From positions 4,214,501 to 4,278,500 of the forward strand of contig NZ_CP099966.1 of the NCBI RefSeq assembly GCF_025403485.1: a stretch of DNA of 64,000 nucleotides, in the 5' to 3' direction. The translations under genes were made by a program, and so were the position numbers. This document shows, one piece after another, positions 44,512 to 54,480 of this stretch (position 1 is the first letter of the stretch; every line of letters starts with the position of its first letter). The stretch is from Chryseobacterium paludis (GTDB taxonomy: Bacteria; Bacteroidota; Bacteroidia; Flavobacteriales; Weeksellaceae). The notes under the pieces were generated by a model. The model was not told the origin of the DNA and did not search any database. It saw only the letters and a list, made by a program, of their open reading frames with translations.

Positions 44512-47500
44512 TTAGTGACCGGTTGTTAAAGCCTGTTCATGATTTTGTTTTTGAAGTCTGCGTTTTTTTCTGCTTGGCATTTTTTCATGCAGATATTGGA
44601 AAATTACATACATTACAGGGATAATGAAGATCCCGAATACAACTCCTGTCAACATTCCACCTACAGTACTGATCCCGATAGAATGGTTACCTTTTGCTGA
44701 AGCTCCCTGTGTCCAAACCAAAGGAAGCATACCGATGATAAAAGCAAATGAGGTCATCAAAATTGGTCTCAAACGTAATCTTGAAGCCTGAAGAGCAGAT
44801 TCTATCAATGTTTTGCCTGCTTTTCTTCTTTGAACGGCAAACTCTACAATCAAAATCGCATTTTTCGCCAGCAATCCGACAAGCATGATCAATCCAACCT
44901 GTACATAAATGTTATTATCAATGCCAGCTAATCCTGTGAAAGCAAATACTCCAAATATCCCTGTTGGAACAGTAAGAATAATAGCAAAAGGCAGAATGTA
45001 ACTTTCATACTGGGCTGCCAATAAGAAATACACGAACAAAATACTTAGCATAAAGATGAAAGCAGTCTGTCCACCTGTTTTAATTTCCTCACGGGTAATA
45101 CCAGTCCATTCATAACCATATCCGCGTGGAAGTGATTGTTTTGCCACCTCTTCAACAGCCTTAATTGCATCTCCCGTACTGTATCCAGGTTTAGGAGTTC
45201 CATTGATCGTTACGGCGTTGAATAAGTTATTTCTTGTTACTGTTTCAGGTCCGAAAGTTCTTTTTAAAGTCACCAGCGTTTTGGTTGGAACCATCTCTCC
45301 CTGTTTGTTTTTAACATAAATTCCTTCAAGAGAATTGATGTCTGTACGGTAAGGAATATCAGCCTGAGCCATTACTCTGTAATATTTACCAAATCTGTTG
45401 AAATCTGAAACGAAGCTACTACCAAAATAGATCTGCATCGTCTGCATAAGATCAGTAACAGATACTCCAAGCTGATTGGCTTTATCCGCATCTACTTCAA
45501 TAGTATATTGTGGATTTCCTGCTGCATACGTAGTAAAGGCAAATGCAATTTCTTTACGTTTCATCAGTTCCCCAATAAAGGCTTGGGTATTAGCTCCCAA
45601 TTGTTCAAAAGATCCATTGGTTTTATCCTGTAGCATAAACTCAAATCCACTTACGTTACCAAAACCTTGGATCGTAGGGAAGTTAAAGAAGAATGCGTTG
45701 GCGTCTTTTACCTGACTTACTTTTCCTGTTAAACCTGCCGCAATCTGATCAGGATCTTTAATATCACCTCGTTTATCAATATCTTTTAATTTGATAAACC
45801 CGGCAGAGTAAGGAGAAGCATTAGCATTACTGATGAAGTTTACCCCATCTGCTACCCATAAGTGGTTAGTTGCTTTTTCAGCGTTTACTATTTTATCGAT
45901 TTGTTTCGTTGCACGTTGTGTTCTATCCAATGAACTTCCTGGAGGAGTATTTACCGCATATAAAACGAAACCCTGGTCTTCAGTTGGAATAAATCCTGAA
46001 GGTGCTTTTTTAATTAAGATAACACTTGCTGCAATTAATAAGGCTAAACCTCCTACAGCCACCCATTTATTTTTGATTAAAAATTTAAGGCTATAGATAT
46101 ACTTCTGTGTCATATTATTGAAGCTGGAATTGAATGCGTTGAAAAACTTCGCTCCAAATCCTTTCTTTAGATGACCATGTTCTCCATCTTGCGGATCTTT
46201 TAGGAAAAGGGCACATAAAGCAGGGCTTAATGTTAATGCATTCACAGCCGAAATTAAGATCGCAATAACCAATGTGAAAGCGAACTGTCTGTAAAAGACT
46301 CCGGCAGGTCCCTGCATGAAACCAACAGGAATAAACACGGCACACATTACCAAAGTAATCGAAATAATCGCTCCTGAGATTTCACTCATAGAGTTTACTG
46401 TTGCCTGCTCTACAGGCATTCCTGTATGTTCCATCTTAGAATGGACTGCTTCTACTACCACAATGGCGTCATCCACCACAATACCAATAGCCAGAATTAA
46501 GGCAAACAAGGTAAGCATGTTGATACTGAAACCAAATAGCTGCAGGAAGAAGAAGGTACCAATAATTGCTACCGGAACAGCAATGGCTGGAATTAGAGTA
46601 GATCTAAAATCCTGAAGGAAGATATATACTACAATAAATACCAGAATAAATGCAATGATCAATGTTTCTACTACCTGGTCAATAGAAGCATCCAGGAAGT
46701 CTTTAGAGTTATACATGATGATTGGATTTACTCCTTTTGGCAGAGTCGTTTTAAGCTCATCTACCTGCTTTTCAATTTGTGTCAGAATCTCATTAGCATT
46801 CGAACCTGCAGTCTGTAAAATCGCAAAACCTGCTACTGGTTTTCCATCAACTCTGTTTGTTGCAGTATAGGTATAAGAACCGAATTCTACTCTTGCAACA
46901 TCTTTTAATCTTAGGAATGAACCGTCATTATTAGCTTTAATAGCGATATTTTCATAGTCTGCATTCTTGCTTAGCTTCCCTTTATATTTAAGGATATATT
47001 CATAAGTTTCCTTACTTCCCTGACCAAGACGTCCGGGAGCTGCTTCAAGGTTATGATCTTTGATAGCTGCCATTACTTCCTGTGGAGAAAGATTATTAGC
47101 TGCTAAACGATCTGGTTTTAACCAAATACGCATTGAATAATCTTGAGTACCGAATACCTGAGCCTGTGCAACACCGGGAATACGTTGTATCTGTGGAATT
47201 ACGTTGATCTTAAGGTAGTTCTGTAAAAACAGTTCATCATATTGTTTTGGGTCATCACTTGATAATCCCATAAACATGATCATACTGTTCTGTACTTTTT
47301 GAGTTGATATTCCGGCTTGAACAACCTCCTGTGGAAGCTGGCTCATTGCCTTTGATACTCTATTTTGAACGTTTACGGCTGCATTATCAGGATCTGAACC
47401 CTGTTTGAAGTAAACGCTCAAAGTCATCGAACCGTCATTACTTGAATTAGAGGTCATATACGTCATGTTCTCAACACCGTTCACTGCTTCCTCAATAGGG

Positions 47501-47688
47501 ACAGCTACTGAACGAGCGACTACTTCCGCATTAGCTCCTGGATAAAATGCCGTTACCTGAACGGTTGGAGGCGCAATATCCGGAAATAATGTAATCGGAA
47601 GATTGAAAACCGATAGTATTCCCAGCAATAGTAATATTATGGAGATAACCGTAGAGAGTACTGGTCTTTCTATAAATTGTTTTAACAT
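44512..47688 (-). CDS. RND efflux pump, AcrB/HAE1 family
   Basis: 1058 aa proton-driven multidrug transporter of the inner membrane. Seen: LKQFIERPVLSTVISIILLL at the N-terminus, TVQVTAFYPGANAEVVARSV, NVQNRVSKAMSQLPQEV, the TM4 motif ALILAIGIVVDDAIVVVEAV with the proton-relay Asp pair, ATVNSMSEISGAIISITLVM, and the C-terminal GLLAKNAILIVEFAVQRR and RLRPILMTSFAFIIGMLPL. Lengths and motifs match HAE-1 pumps. It follows the adaptor by 43 bases and carries no frameshift. Confidence 0.96.
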   Translation of the reverse strand: MLKQFIERPVLSTVISIILLLLGILSVFNLPITLFPDIAPPTVQVTAFYPGANAEVVARSVAVPIEEAVNGVENMTYMTSNSSNDGSMTLSVYFKQGSDPDNAAVNVQNRVSKAMSQLPQEVVQAGISTQKVQNSMIMFMGLSSDDPKQYDELFLQNYLKINVIPQIQRIPGVAQAQVFGTQDYSMRIWLKPDRLAANNLSPQEVMAAIKDHNLEAAPGRLGQGSKETYEYILKYKGKLSKNADYENIAIKANNDGSFLRLKDVARVEFGSYTYTATNRVDGKPVAGFAILQTAGSNANEILTQIEKQVDELKTTLPKGVNPIIMYNSKDFLDASIDQVVETLIIAFILVFIVVYIFLQDFRSTLIPAIAVPVAIIGTFFFLQLFGFSINMLTLFALILAIGIVVDDAIVVVEAVHSKMEHTGMPVEQATVNSMSEISGAIISITLVMCAVFIPVGFMQGPAGVFYRQFAFTLVIAILISAVNALTLSPALCALFLKDPQDGEHGHLKKGFGAKFFNAFNSSFNNMTQKYIYSLKFLIKNKWVAVGGLALLIAASVILIKKAPSGFIPTEDQGFVLYAVNTPPGSSLDRTQRATKQIDKIVNAEKATNHLWVADGVNFISNANASPYSAGFIKLKDIDKRGDIKDPDQIAAGLTGKVSQVKDANAFFFNFPTIQGFGNVSGFEFMLQDKTNGSFEQLGANTQAFIGELMKRKEIAFAFTTYAAGNPQYTIEVDADKANQLGVSVTDLMQTMQIYFGSSFVSDFNRFGKYYRVMAQADIPYRTDINSLEGIYVKNKQGEMVPTKTLVTLKRTFGPETVTRNNLFNAVTINGTPKPGYSTGDAIKAVEEVAKQSLPRGYGYEWTGITREEIKTGGQTAFIFMLSILFVYFLLAAQYESYILPFAIILTVPTGIFGVFAFTGLAGIDNNIYVQVGLIMLVGLLAKNAILIVEFAVQRRKAGKTLIESALQASRLRLRPILMTSFAFIIGMLPLVWTQGASAKGNHSIGISTVGGMLTGVVFGIFIIPVMYVIFQYLHEKMPSRKKRRLQKQNHEQALTTGH

Positions 47689-47731
47689 AAGAAGTTTATT
47701 TTTTTAAGTCTTCTGTATCGGATAAGTATGT

Positions 47732-48892
47732 TTACAAAGGTTTTGATTTGAACAAGCTGTCAGAAGATACTGCTTTCGGTTGTATTGAAGCACCATCTTT
47801 TAAGCTTCCAAGACCTTGATATACAATTTTATCACCTACAGAAATTCCATTGGAAACGAAGTAATAGCTTTCTGTTTTTCCAGAAATAGTTATTGGTTTG
47901 CTGGTTACTTTTTTATCCTTTCCAACGACATATACATATGTTTTATCTTGAATCTCAAAAGTGGATTCTTGAGGGATAACTAAAATATTGGTAAGAAGCT
48001 GAGGCATACGTACTCTTCCTGTATTTCCTGTTCTCAGTGCTCCTTGAGCATTTGGAAATACCGCACGTACACTGATTGCTCCTGTGCTTTTGTCAAACTG
48101 ACCATCTACAATGCTCATTCTTCCTTTTTCAGAATAGATACTGTTGTCAGCAATTACCAATTCTACCATTGGCATATTTTTTAGTTTCTCCTCTAAAGTA
48201 GCTCCAGGATATTTCTTTTGAAAAGCAATGAAATCCAGTTCACTTAAAGAAAAGTAAGCATATATTTCACTGATGTCAGACAATAGAGTTAAAGGGCTTG
48301 GATCTGTTCTTGAAATTAAACTTCCTTTTTTATAAGGAATTCTTCCAATATAACCGCTTACGGGAGCTGTAATGGTTGTAAATCCTACATTAATTCTTGC
48401 ACTTCCAATAGAAGCCTGTGCTTGTGATGCTGCTGCAACTGCTGCTGCATAATTAGCTTTAGCGGTTTTCAGCTGTACATCGGAAACTACTTTTGCAGCT
48501 ACCAATGGCTGAAGACGGTCGACTTCCACTTTGGCTTTCTGAATATTTGCATTAGCTACTTGTAAGTTAGCCTGTGCCATATTCATTTGCTCACCATAAG
48601 CTCTAGAGTCGATTTTGAATAAAGGTTGTCCCGCTCTTACGAAAGCTCCTTCTTCTACATATATCTTATCCAGGTAACCATCTACCTGAGATCTTATTTC
48701 TACGTTGTTCTTTCCTTCCAATGCGGTAGGAAATTCCTGATATGTTGTAGCTGGAGAAGTCGTTACAGTATAAACCGGCAATTCTGGAGCAGGAGGCGCT
48801 TGGTTCGAATTTTCCGCGGCCTTACTGCAATTCTGTAAAAGGATAATACTTGTTATAAGTAATAAGATCCTCATTGTTCCAGGTATTTTCAT
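47732..48892 (-). CDS. RND efflux periplasmic adaptor (membrane fusion protein)
   Basis: 386 aa lipoprotein (LLITSIILLQNCSKA lipobox, Cys22). Lipoyl half-motifs EGKNNVEIRSQVDGYLDKIYVEEG and GFTTITAPVSGYIGRIPYKKGSLIS flank an alpha-hairpin (residues about 105-165); a beta-barrel and the C-terminal DKTYVYVVGKDKKV part follow. First gene of the efflux operon; three copies of the TetR-type operator lie upstream in the 340-base gap. Confidence 0.93.
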   Translation of the reverse strand: MKIPGTMRILLLITSIILLQNCSKAAENSNQAPPAPELPVYTVTTSPATTYQEFPTALEGKNNVEIRSQVDGYLDKIYVEEGAFVRAGQPLFKIDSRAYGEQMNMAQANLQVANANIQKAKVEVDRLQPLVAAKVVSDVQLKTAKANYAAAVAAASQAQASIGSARINVGFTTITAPVSGYIGRIPYKKGSLISRTDPSPLTLLSDISEIYAYFSLSELDFIAFQKKYPGATLEEKLKNMPMVELVIADNSIYSEKGRMSIVDGQFDKSTGAISVRAVFPNAQGALRTGNTGRVRMPQLLTNILVIPQESTFEIQDKTYVYVVGKDKKVTSKPITISGKTESYYFVSNGISVGDKIVYQGLGSLKDGASIQPKAVSSDSLFKSKPL

Positions 48893-48960
48893 TAAAATTT
48901 AATTTGTTTTGTTGATTGTTTTGAAATTAATAAGGTTTTTAATAATTCCCGTTATTTTTT

Positions 48961-48973
48961 CTAACGGTGTTAA
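48961..48973. promoter_or_regulatory. Operator-like site O1 for the TetR regulator
   Basis: CTAACGGTGTTAA: half-sites CTAAC and GTTAA around three bases, closest to the efflux adaptor start (about 70 bases upstream). Confidence 0.55.
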
Positions 48974-49094
48974 TGTTTAATTCAAAAAAAATTACAGAAT
49001 TATTAATAGTAAGTTAGATCGTCATTTCCATAATTAGAGATTTTTTAATGTTGTTTTTATGTATATAAAAGTGAGGTGTGTTGCGTTAATTTTA

Positions 49095-49107
49095 CTAACA
49101 GTGTTAA
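49095..49107. promoter_or_regulatory. Operator-like site O2 for the TetR regulator
   Basis: CTAACAGTGTTAA, same half-sites as O1. Spaced 134 bases from O1. Confidence 0.55.
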
Positions 49108-49200
49108 TAGTTAAGATTGATGTTACTATTTTAATATGATAAAACCTTAAATTTTTTGTTGATTTAGTTTAAAAATTTAATCTTTCTCTTGATATTTTTC

Positions 49201-49213
49201 CTAACGGTGTTAA
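49201..49213. promoter_or_regulatory. Operator-like site O3 for the TetR regulator
   Basis: CTAACGGTGTTAA, identical to O1 and in the same sequence setting (TTTTTYCTAACGGTG before, TAATGTTTRATTC after). It lies just beyond the TetR stop codon. Confidence 0.55.
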
Positions 49214-49232
49214 TGTTTGATTCAAAAAAAAT

Positions 49233-49829
49233 TTACAATGATTTAACAAAAGCAGAAACCGTCTCGTCTAAAGTGGTTTTGTTCATTGTTGCAGGAATAT
49301 CAGAGTTTCGCATCATCATAATAGATATTAAACCATGTACTGCAGAAAATAAGGCATGTGACATATGGCATGCATTGTCCGGATTGGATCCATTTTTTAT
49401 AATAATATTATAAGTACAATCGTAGATCATATCCTGAAATGACGAAAACTCTTCTTTCATTTGTCCTTTACCACTACATTGCATTCCCAAACCAAACATT
49501 AATTGGTAATATTCTTTATTTTTAAAAGCAAATTTCCAATAAGTATCTACAATAGCAGTAAGTTGTTCCTCTGGACTATCATATTTTTTTTGAGCCTTTA
49601 CCAATTCTTTGTGTAAAAGATTGAATCCATTGATAGAGATTTCAAATAAAATAGCTTCTTTATTTTCAAAGTAATCATAAACTACTGGTGCACTGTATTC
49701 AATCGCATCGGCTATCTTTCTTATTGAAAGTGAAGCCCAGCCCTCTGTTTTAGCCAAAGTAAAAGCTTCCTGCAAAATATTTGCACGGATAGATTCCTTT
49801 TCTCTTTGACGACGTTCATGTAATCCCAT
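49233..49829 (-). CDS. TetR/AcrR family repressor of the efflux operon
   Basis: 198 aa. N-terminal helix-turn-helix: GWASLSIRKIADAIEYSAPV then VYDYFENKEAILFEI; the remaining helices form the ligand and dimer part, with a cysteine-containing MFGLGMQCSGKGQMKEEF. Position upstream of, and on the same strand as, the adaptor-pump-channel genes, and shared palindromes at both promoters, indicate that it represses them and itself. The inducer is unknown. Confidence 0.9.
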   Translation of the reverse strand: MGLHERRQREKESIRANILQEAFTLAKTEGWASLSIRKIADAIEYSAPVVYDYFENKEAILFEISINGFNLLHKELVKAQKKYDSPEEQLTAIVDTYWKFAFKNKEYYQLMFGLGMQCSGKGQMKEEFSSFQDMIYDCTYNIIIKNGSNPDNACHMSHALFSAVHGLISIMMMRNSDIPATMNKTTLDETVSAFVKSL

Positions 49830-49841
49830 GATATTTTTTTA

Positions 49842-49854
49842 CTAACAGCGTTAG
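49842..49854. promoter_or_regulatory. Operator-like site O4 before the TetR gene
   Basis: CTAACAGCGTTAG is a perfect 5+5 palindrome, 12 bases upstream of the regulator's start codon, a place fit for autorepression. It fits the half-sites of O1-O3. Confidence 0.65.
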
Positions 49855-49943
49855 CAAAACTACGAAGATTAACTAATATCTTCCAAATAATTCTAAATAT
49901 TATTTAAACTTTAACATTTAACTGAACTTTATAAAAACCGGAA

Positions 49944-49974
49944 TTGGCAAATCATAAAAGAAACTTTATCTTTG
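49944..49974 (+). promoter_or_regulatory. Bacteroidota-type promoter of the peroxiredoxin-like gene
   Basis: TTGG, 19 bases, TATCTTTG: a near-perfect match to TTTG-N19-TAnnTTTG. The predicted RNA begins about 15-18 bases before the ATG at 49996. Confidence 0.6.
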
Positions 49975-49995
49975 TAATCAAAGAAAATAAAGGAT

Positions 49996-50550
49996 ATGAA
50001 TACTCCCTCAAATATGCTGGCATTAGGAACCAGAGCTCCGTTTTTCGAGCTTCCTAACCCGTCAAAAAGTAACGAAATTCAGTCATTAAATGATCTGAAA
50101 GGAGAAAAAGGAACATTGGTGATCTTCATGTGCAACCATTGTCCGTTTGTTCTTCATGTGATCGATAAGCTTAATGAATTATACGAAGATTATCAGGAAA
50201 AGGGAATTGAATTCATCGCTATTAACGCGAATGATGTAGAAAAATATCCAGCTGATTCTCCAGAAAAGATGATCGAATTTCAGATTGAAAGAAATTTTGA
50301 CTTTCCTTATTTATATGATGAGAGTCAAAGTATAGCCAAAGCATACGAGGCGGCATGTACTCCTGATTTCTATTTCTTTGATGATAAATTGGATCTTATT
50401 TACAGGGGACAAATGGATGATTCAAGACCAGGAAACAATAAAGATGTAACCGGTGAAGATTTAATCATAGCTTTTGAAAACCTTTTACTGGGAGAACCTC
50501 AGGAGGAAATTCAGAGACCAAGTATGGGTTGCAATATTAAGTGGAAATAA
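49996..50550 (+). CDS. AhpC/TSA-like thioredoxin family protein
   Basis: 184 aa cytoplasmic thioredoxin-fold protein with peroxiredoxin-like start (LALGTRAPFFELPNP) and the active-site segment VIFMCNHCPFVLHVI (CNHC), then FIAINANDVEKYPADSPEKM, and ACTPDFYFFD with the cis-proline. Such proteins are usually classed as thioredoxin family or peroxiredoxin-like; activity unproven. Single gene with its own promoter and terminator. Confidence 0.88.
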   Translation: MNTPSNMLALGTRAPFFELPNPSKSNEIQSLNDLKGEKGTLVIFMCNHCPFVLHVIDKLNELYEDYQEKGIEFIAINANDVEKYPADSPEKMIEFQIERNFDFPYLYDESQSIAKAYEAACTPDFYFFDDKLDLIYRGQMDDSRPGNNKDVTGEDLIIAFENLLLGEPQEEIQRPSMGCNIKWK

Positions 50551-50631
50551 GTATTGAATTGAAAATGGAGAATTGAAAGTTAAAAATGACTTTTGATTGT
50601 CTTTCTTTTTCAATGTGTAATAATAAGATAT

Positions 50632-50662
50632 AAAGCTGTTCTTTTGTGGAACGGCTTTTTTT
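50632..50662 (+). terminator. Terminator of the peroxiredoxin-like gene
   Basis: Stem AAAGCTGTTC (50632-50641), loop of six, GAACGGCTTT (50649-50658, one G-T pair), T-run. Confidence 0.7.
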
Positions 50663-50731
50663 GTTTTAAATCTTGCAGATTAAGCTGATAACGTATATTT
50701 TACAATATTAGCTTTATACTCAATAAAACTA

Positions 50732-51631
50732 CTAAAACGACTTCTGAACTATTTTGATATTTGAATCCGCATTTTCAATCTTATCATGTGAAGAATTCTT
50801 AATAAATTCCGAAGGCGTCTTCTCTGTATATTTTTTAAACATCCTGTTAAAGTAAGTCACATTATTAAAGCCACAGCTGTAACAGCATTCTGAAATACTT
50901 TTATCCTGAACCATTAATAGACAAGCCTTGTTAATCCGATACCGGTTTACAAACTCTGTAAAAGTAATCTGAGTAGCCTTTTTAAAGAAATTACAAAACG
51001 CAGGCAAAGTTAGATTCGCAAGTTTTGCGACATCTTCAATATTGATGTCCTTATCATAATGATGTTCCACGTAGGTGAATATATTTTCCAGCCGGGTCTT
51101 ATTTTTTGAAATAATCGTATAAGGCATGATTTCCTTGTTGAGGAGATCATAGTCTTTACATGTGGAAAGTTCAAAAAGGATATCCAATAACAGCAGATAT
51201 CTCTTATAACCCTCAGATTCAAGCATTTTTTTTAATTTGGGAAGCATAGCTTTTTTTGTAGCGGGACTGAAATGAATTCCATATTTGGATAATTCCAAAA
51301 GGTTTTTAATAGACCTTGCCTCGACTTCTTCCTGAGGGAACTGTAAGATCTCTTCCCGGAATTGTAATACAATTTCCTCATGTGGATCTATAGAATTAAG
51401 TCCAAATCCGGAATGGGGAATATTAGAGCCTATTAAAACCAGATCTCCATTAGAATAATTGCTTTTATGGTAACCTACATGGCGGGTTCCGCTTCCTGAA
51501 ATAACACATACCAATTCAATTTCCGGATGGTAATGATATTCCCACTTGAATTCAGAAATAGGAGAATTGTTATGTAGTGTGCGAAAAGAACTCTTCTCAC
51601 TAGGGATAACTCTTTCAAAACTGACTTTCAT
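50732..51631 (-). CDS. AraC family transcriptional regulator, likely of the trehalose cluster
   Basis: 299 aa. N-terminal cupin-type sensor (WEYHYHPEIELVCVISGSGT, GDLVLIGSNIPHSGF, about 30-75) and C-terminal double HTH of AraC type: NIEDVAKLANLTLPAFCNFF and SISECCYSCGFNNVTYFNRMFKKY with PSEF. Transcribed divergently from the MFS-trehalase-receptor genes with a 123-base gap, so it probably senses a sugar and activates them. Function of the cupin ligand is inferred. Confidence 0.88.
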   Translation of the reverse strand: MKVSFERVIPSEKSSFRTLHNNSPISEFKWEYHYHPEIELVCVISGSGTRHVGYHKSNYSNGDLVLIGSNIPHSGFGLNSIDPHEEIVLQFREEILQFPQEEVEARSIKNLLELSKYGIHFSPATKKAMLPKLKKMLESEGYKRYLLLLDILFELSTCKDYDLLNKEIMPYTIISKNKTRLENIFTYVEHHYDKDINIEDVAKLANLTLPAFCNFFKKATQITFTEFVNRYRINKACLLMVQDKSISECCYSCGFNNVTYFNRMFKKYTEKTPSEFIKNSSHDKIENADSNIKIVQKSF

Positions 51632-51754
51632 TAAATTAATGCTATTTGTGCTATAAAAATAATAATTATATTAATATAGTTCAAATATTTGTTTACTATG
51701 TTAAATTAACGTTAAGGCAAATGCTTCTATCTTAGCCACCAAGAAATTAATTTA

Positions 51755-52984
51755 ATGCGAAATTTCAATATAAAAGCCATTTTATTTTTAAACTATTTCG
51801 TTTTTGCGATTCTATTGAATTCCGTGGGAACAGTGATTCTACAGGTTCAGCAGAATTTTGGAATTTCGAAATCTTCAGCGAGTGTCCTGGAAGGATTTAA
51901 AGATCTTCCCATTGCTATTTGCTCGTTCATTCTGGCTTCTTTTTTACCAAAGATCGGAATTAAAAATTCCATGTTGATCGCACTCTTTCTGGTAAGCTGT
52001 ATGTGTTTTGTAATGCCTTTTTCAAATGATTTCTGGTTCTTCAAGTTGTTATTTTCTATTGTTGGAATTTCTTTCGCATTAATAAAAATTTCGGTTTTTA
52101 CATCCATAGGTCTGGTGACGAATACGGATAAAGAACACTCCAGCTTTATGGGGTTTTTAGAGGGCTTTTTTATGATCGGTGTATTGGCAGGAAATGTTCT
52201 TTTCAGCTTATTTATAGATGACCATAATCCAAAATCTACCCATTGGTTGAATGTATATTGGGTATTGGGAGCTTTGTCGGCTTTATCATTTTTGTTTTTA
52301 TTCTTTTCTAAATTAGATGAAAACGAAGCGAAAAATGAAAAAACAGATTTAATAGGAGATATTAAGAACAGTATAAGCTTATTTAGTTATAAAAAAGTAT
52401 TGTTTTTTTTAGTGTGCGCCTTTCTTTTTGTTTTAGTGGAACAGAGTTTTCAGACCTGGACCCCTACTTTTTATAAAGAAATATTAAAATTACCAACTTC
52501 CATGAGTATACAGGCGGGAGCTGTTTTAGCAGGAGCTTTTGCATTGGGAAGATTTTTATCAGGATTCTTTTCTAAGAAATTCAGTTGGATCTATGTGGTT
52601 TCTTTTTGTGTGATCGGTTTTGCTTTAAGCCTGTTATTTGTTTTACCACTCACTCATAATACGACTATAAGCGCAAACACGACATGGCTGAATGCTCCGG
52701 TTGTAGTTTATCTTTTCCCCTTGATGGGAGGCTTATTAGCACCCATTTATCCAAGTATCAATTCTGTTATTTTGGCTTCAATACCTAAATATTTACACAG
52801 TGCTATGTCGGGGCTTATCGTAGTTTTCTCTGCAATTGGAGGAACAATAGGTTCTATAATTACAGGTTTTGTATTTCAGGAATTCAGTGGGCAGAGGGCG
52901 TTCTATCTTTCCCTGATACCGCTTTCATTACTGATTATATCGGCTATTATCATGAATAAATTAAAAATAAATCCTAAAAAATAA
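51755..52984 (+). CDS. MFS transporter, probably for trehalose or its products
   Basis: 409 aa with twelve predicted membrane helices. MFS features include the early FGISKSSASVLEGFKDLP and the mid-loop DKEHSSFMGFLEGFFMIGVLAG, the latter like sugar-specific flavobacterial carriers. First gene of the plus-strand cluster; its stop and the trehalase ATG are one base apart, so the two are coupled. Substrate is inferred from the partner. Confidence 0.85.
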   Translation: MRNFNIKAILFLNYFVFAILLNSVGTVILQVQQNFGISKSSASVLEGFKDLPIAICSFILASFLPKIGIKNSMLIALFLVSCMCFVMPFSNDFWFFKLLFSIVGISFALIKISVFTSIGLVTNTDKEHSSFMGFLEGFFMIGVLAGNVLFSLFIDDHNPKSTHWLNVYWVLGALSALSFLFLFFSKLDENEAKNEKTDLIGDIKNSISLFSYKKVLFFLVCAFLFVLVEQSFQTWTPTFYKEILKLPTSMSIQAGAVLAGAFALGRFLSGFFSKKFSWIYVVSFCVIGFALSLLFVLPLTHNTTISANTTWLNAPVVVYLFPLMGGLLAPIYPSINSVILASIPKYLHSAMSGLIVVFSAIGGTIGSIITGFVFQEFSGQRAFYLSLIPLSLLIISAIIMNKLKINPKK

Positions 52985-52985
52985 A

Positions 52986-54464
52986 ATGAATACACAGCTT
53001 TACATTAAAGATATCCAAACTCTGTTTGACGATGTTCAGAGATCACAAATTTTTGAAGATCAAAAAATGATGACGGATGCGGTGCCTTTATTTTCTGTAT
53101 CGGAGATCAATGAAAAATATGAAAAGGAGAAGGTCGTGTCTGGTTTCGATCTTAAAGTGTTTGTGCTTTCAAATTTTGACTTTTTAGGAGCAAAGGTTTC
53201 TATTCGGCAAGATGATCATTTACCTATAAAACAACATATAGAAAAGCTGTGGGATGAACTTACCAGGACTTCATATGAAGAAAGAGGAACATTGCTAAAA
53301 CTTCCAAAACCTTATATCGTTCCAGGAGGACGCTTTAATGAATTTTTCTATTGGGACAGCTATTTCATAATGCTTGGATTGCAGGTTTCAGGAAGAATAG
53401 AAATGATGAGGAATATTGTTGAAAACTGTTCTTATCTGATTCAAAATATTGGATTTATTCCGAATGCAAGCAGAACGCATTTCTTAAGTCGTTCACAGCC
53501 ACCTTATTTTTCATTGATGCTAGATCTGCTGGTGGAGAGCACAAGTGACGAAAAAATTTACATTCAATATTACGATACATTAGAAAAGGAATACAATTTC
53601 TGGATGAATGGAGAGGGTAAATTAGAAAATAATATGCAATCTGAAAGGGTCTTAAAAACGAATAATGGAGATGTTCTGAATAGATATTACGATGCAGAAA
53701 ATACCCCGCGTCCTGAAAGTTATTTAATAGATATTGAAGATCACGAAAATGCTTCCGGGGAAGAGTTTTACAGAAATATAAGAAGCGGCTGCGAGTCAGG
53801 ATGGGATTTTTCCAGCAGATGGTTTTCAGACGAAGAAACAATACAGACTATAGAAACACTGAATATTGCTCAGGTCGACGTGAATTGCCTTTTATGGCAT
53901 TTGGAAAAGACATTGGCTAAAACTTCAGGACTTCAGAATTTTAAAGAAAAAGAAAATTATTTTAATGAAAGAGCAGCAAAAAGGAGACAACTGATTGATG
54001 TATATTTTTGGGATGAAAATGCCAAAACATATAAGGATTATCACATAAAAAAACACAAAAACACAACCTCCGAACATATTGCTGCTCTTTATCCTTTATT
54101 CTTGGGTCTTGCCAGCGAGGAACAGGCAAAAGCAGTTTCAGAAATTATTAGTGAAAAGTTTCTTTATAAAGGCGGCCTTGTTACCACAACGAAACAAACC
54201 GGTCAACAATGGGATCTACCGAATGCCTGGGCGCCATACCAATGGCTAGGATTTGTTTCTATGAAAAACTATGGTTTTACACAATTAGCGGATGAAATAA
54301 AAAACAATTGGTGCTCTAATGTCGAAAGGGTTTATAATAATACGGGCAAACTAATGGAAAAATACAATGCATTAGATAATGAAACGATTGCCGGAGGAGG
54401 AGAGTACCCTAATCAGGATGGATTTGGTTGGACAAACGGAGTCTATTTAAAATTAAAACAATAA
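52986..54464 (+). CDS. treF: Cytoplasmic trehalase (GH37)
   Basis: Splits alpha,alpha-trehalose into two glucoses; 492 aa and no signal peptide. Family signatures: PGGRFNEFFYWDSYF (residues 113-127), the catalytic acid in GCESGWDFSSRW, the second signature QQWDLPNAWAPYQWLG (about 406-421), and GGGEYPNQDGFGWTNGV at the C-terminus with the catalytic Glu. With the MFS carrier immediately upstream, trehalose is probably imported whole and cleaved inside. Symbol given for the cytoplasmic type by analogy. Confidence 0.93.
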   Translation: MNTQLYIKDIQTLFDDVQRSQIFEDQKMMTDAVPLFSVSEINEKYEKEKVVSGFDLKVFVLSNFDFLGAKVSIRQDDHLPIKQHIEKLWDELTRTSYEERGTLLKLPKPYIVPGGRFNEFFYWDSYFIMLGLQVSGRIEMMRNIVENCSYLIQNIGFIPNASRTHFLSRSQPPYFSLMLDLLVESTSDEKIYIQYYDTLEKEYNFWMNGEGKLENNMQSERVLKTNNGDVLNRYYDAENTPRPESYLIDIEDHENASGEEFYRNIRSGCESGWDFSSRWFSDEETIQTIETLNIAQVDVNCLLWHLEKTLAKTSGLQNFKEKENYFNERAAKRRQLIDVYFWDENAKTYKDYHIKKHKNTTSEHIAALYPLFLGLASEEQAKAVSEIISEKFLYKGGLVTTTKQTGQQWDLPNAWAPYQWLGFVSMKNYGFTQLADEIKNNWCSNVERVYNNTGKLMEKYNALDNETIAGGGEYPNQDGFGWTNGVYLKLKQ

Positions 54465-54480
54465 TTAAATCTATAAGGGT

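Larger units (their letters stand above)
48893..49232. other. Efflux operon control region
   Basis: 340 bases between the adaptor gene and the 3' end of the TetR gene, both on the minus strand. It contains three operator-like CTAAC-N3-GTTAA sequences; the AT-rich remainder must hold the efflux promoter. Bases near 48957-48992 are repeated with few changes at 49197-49231. Confidence 0.6.
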
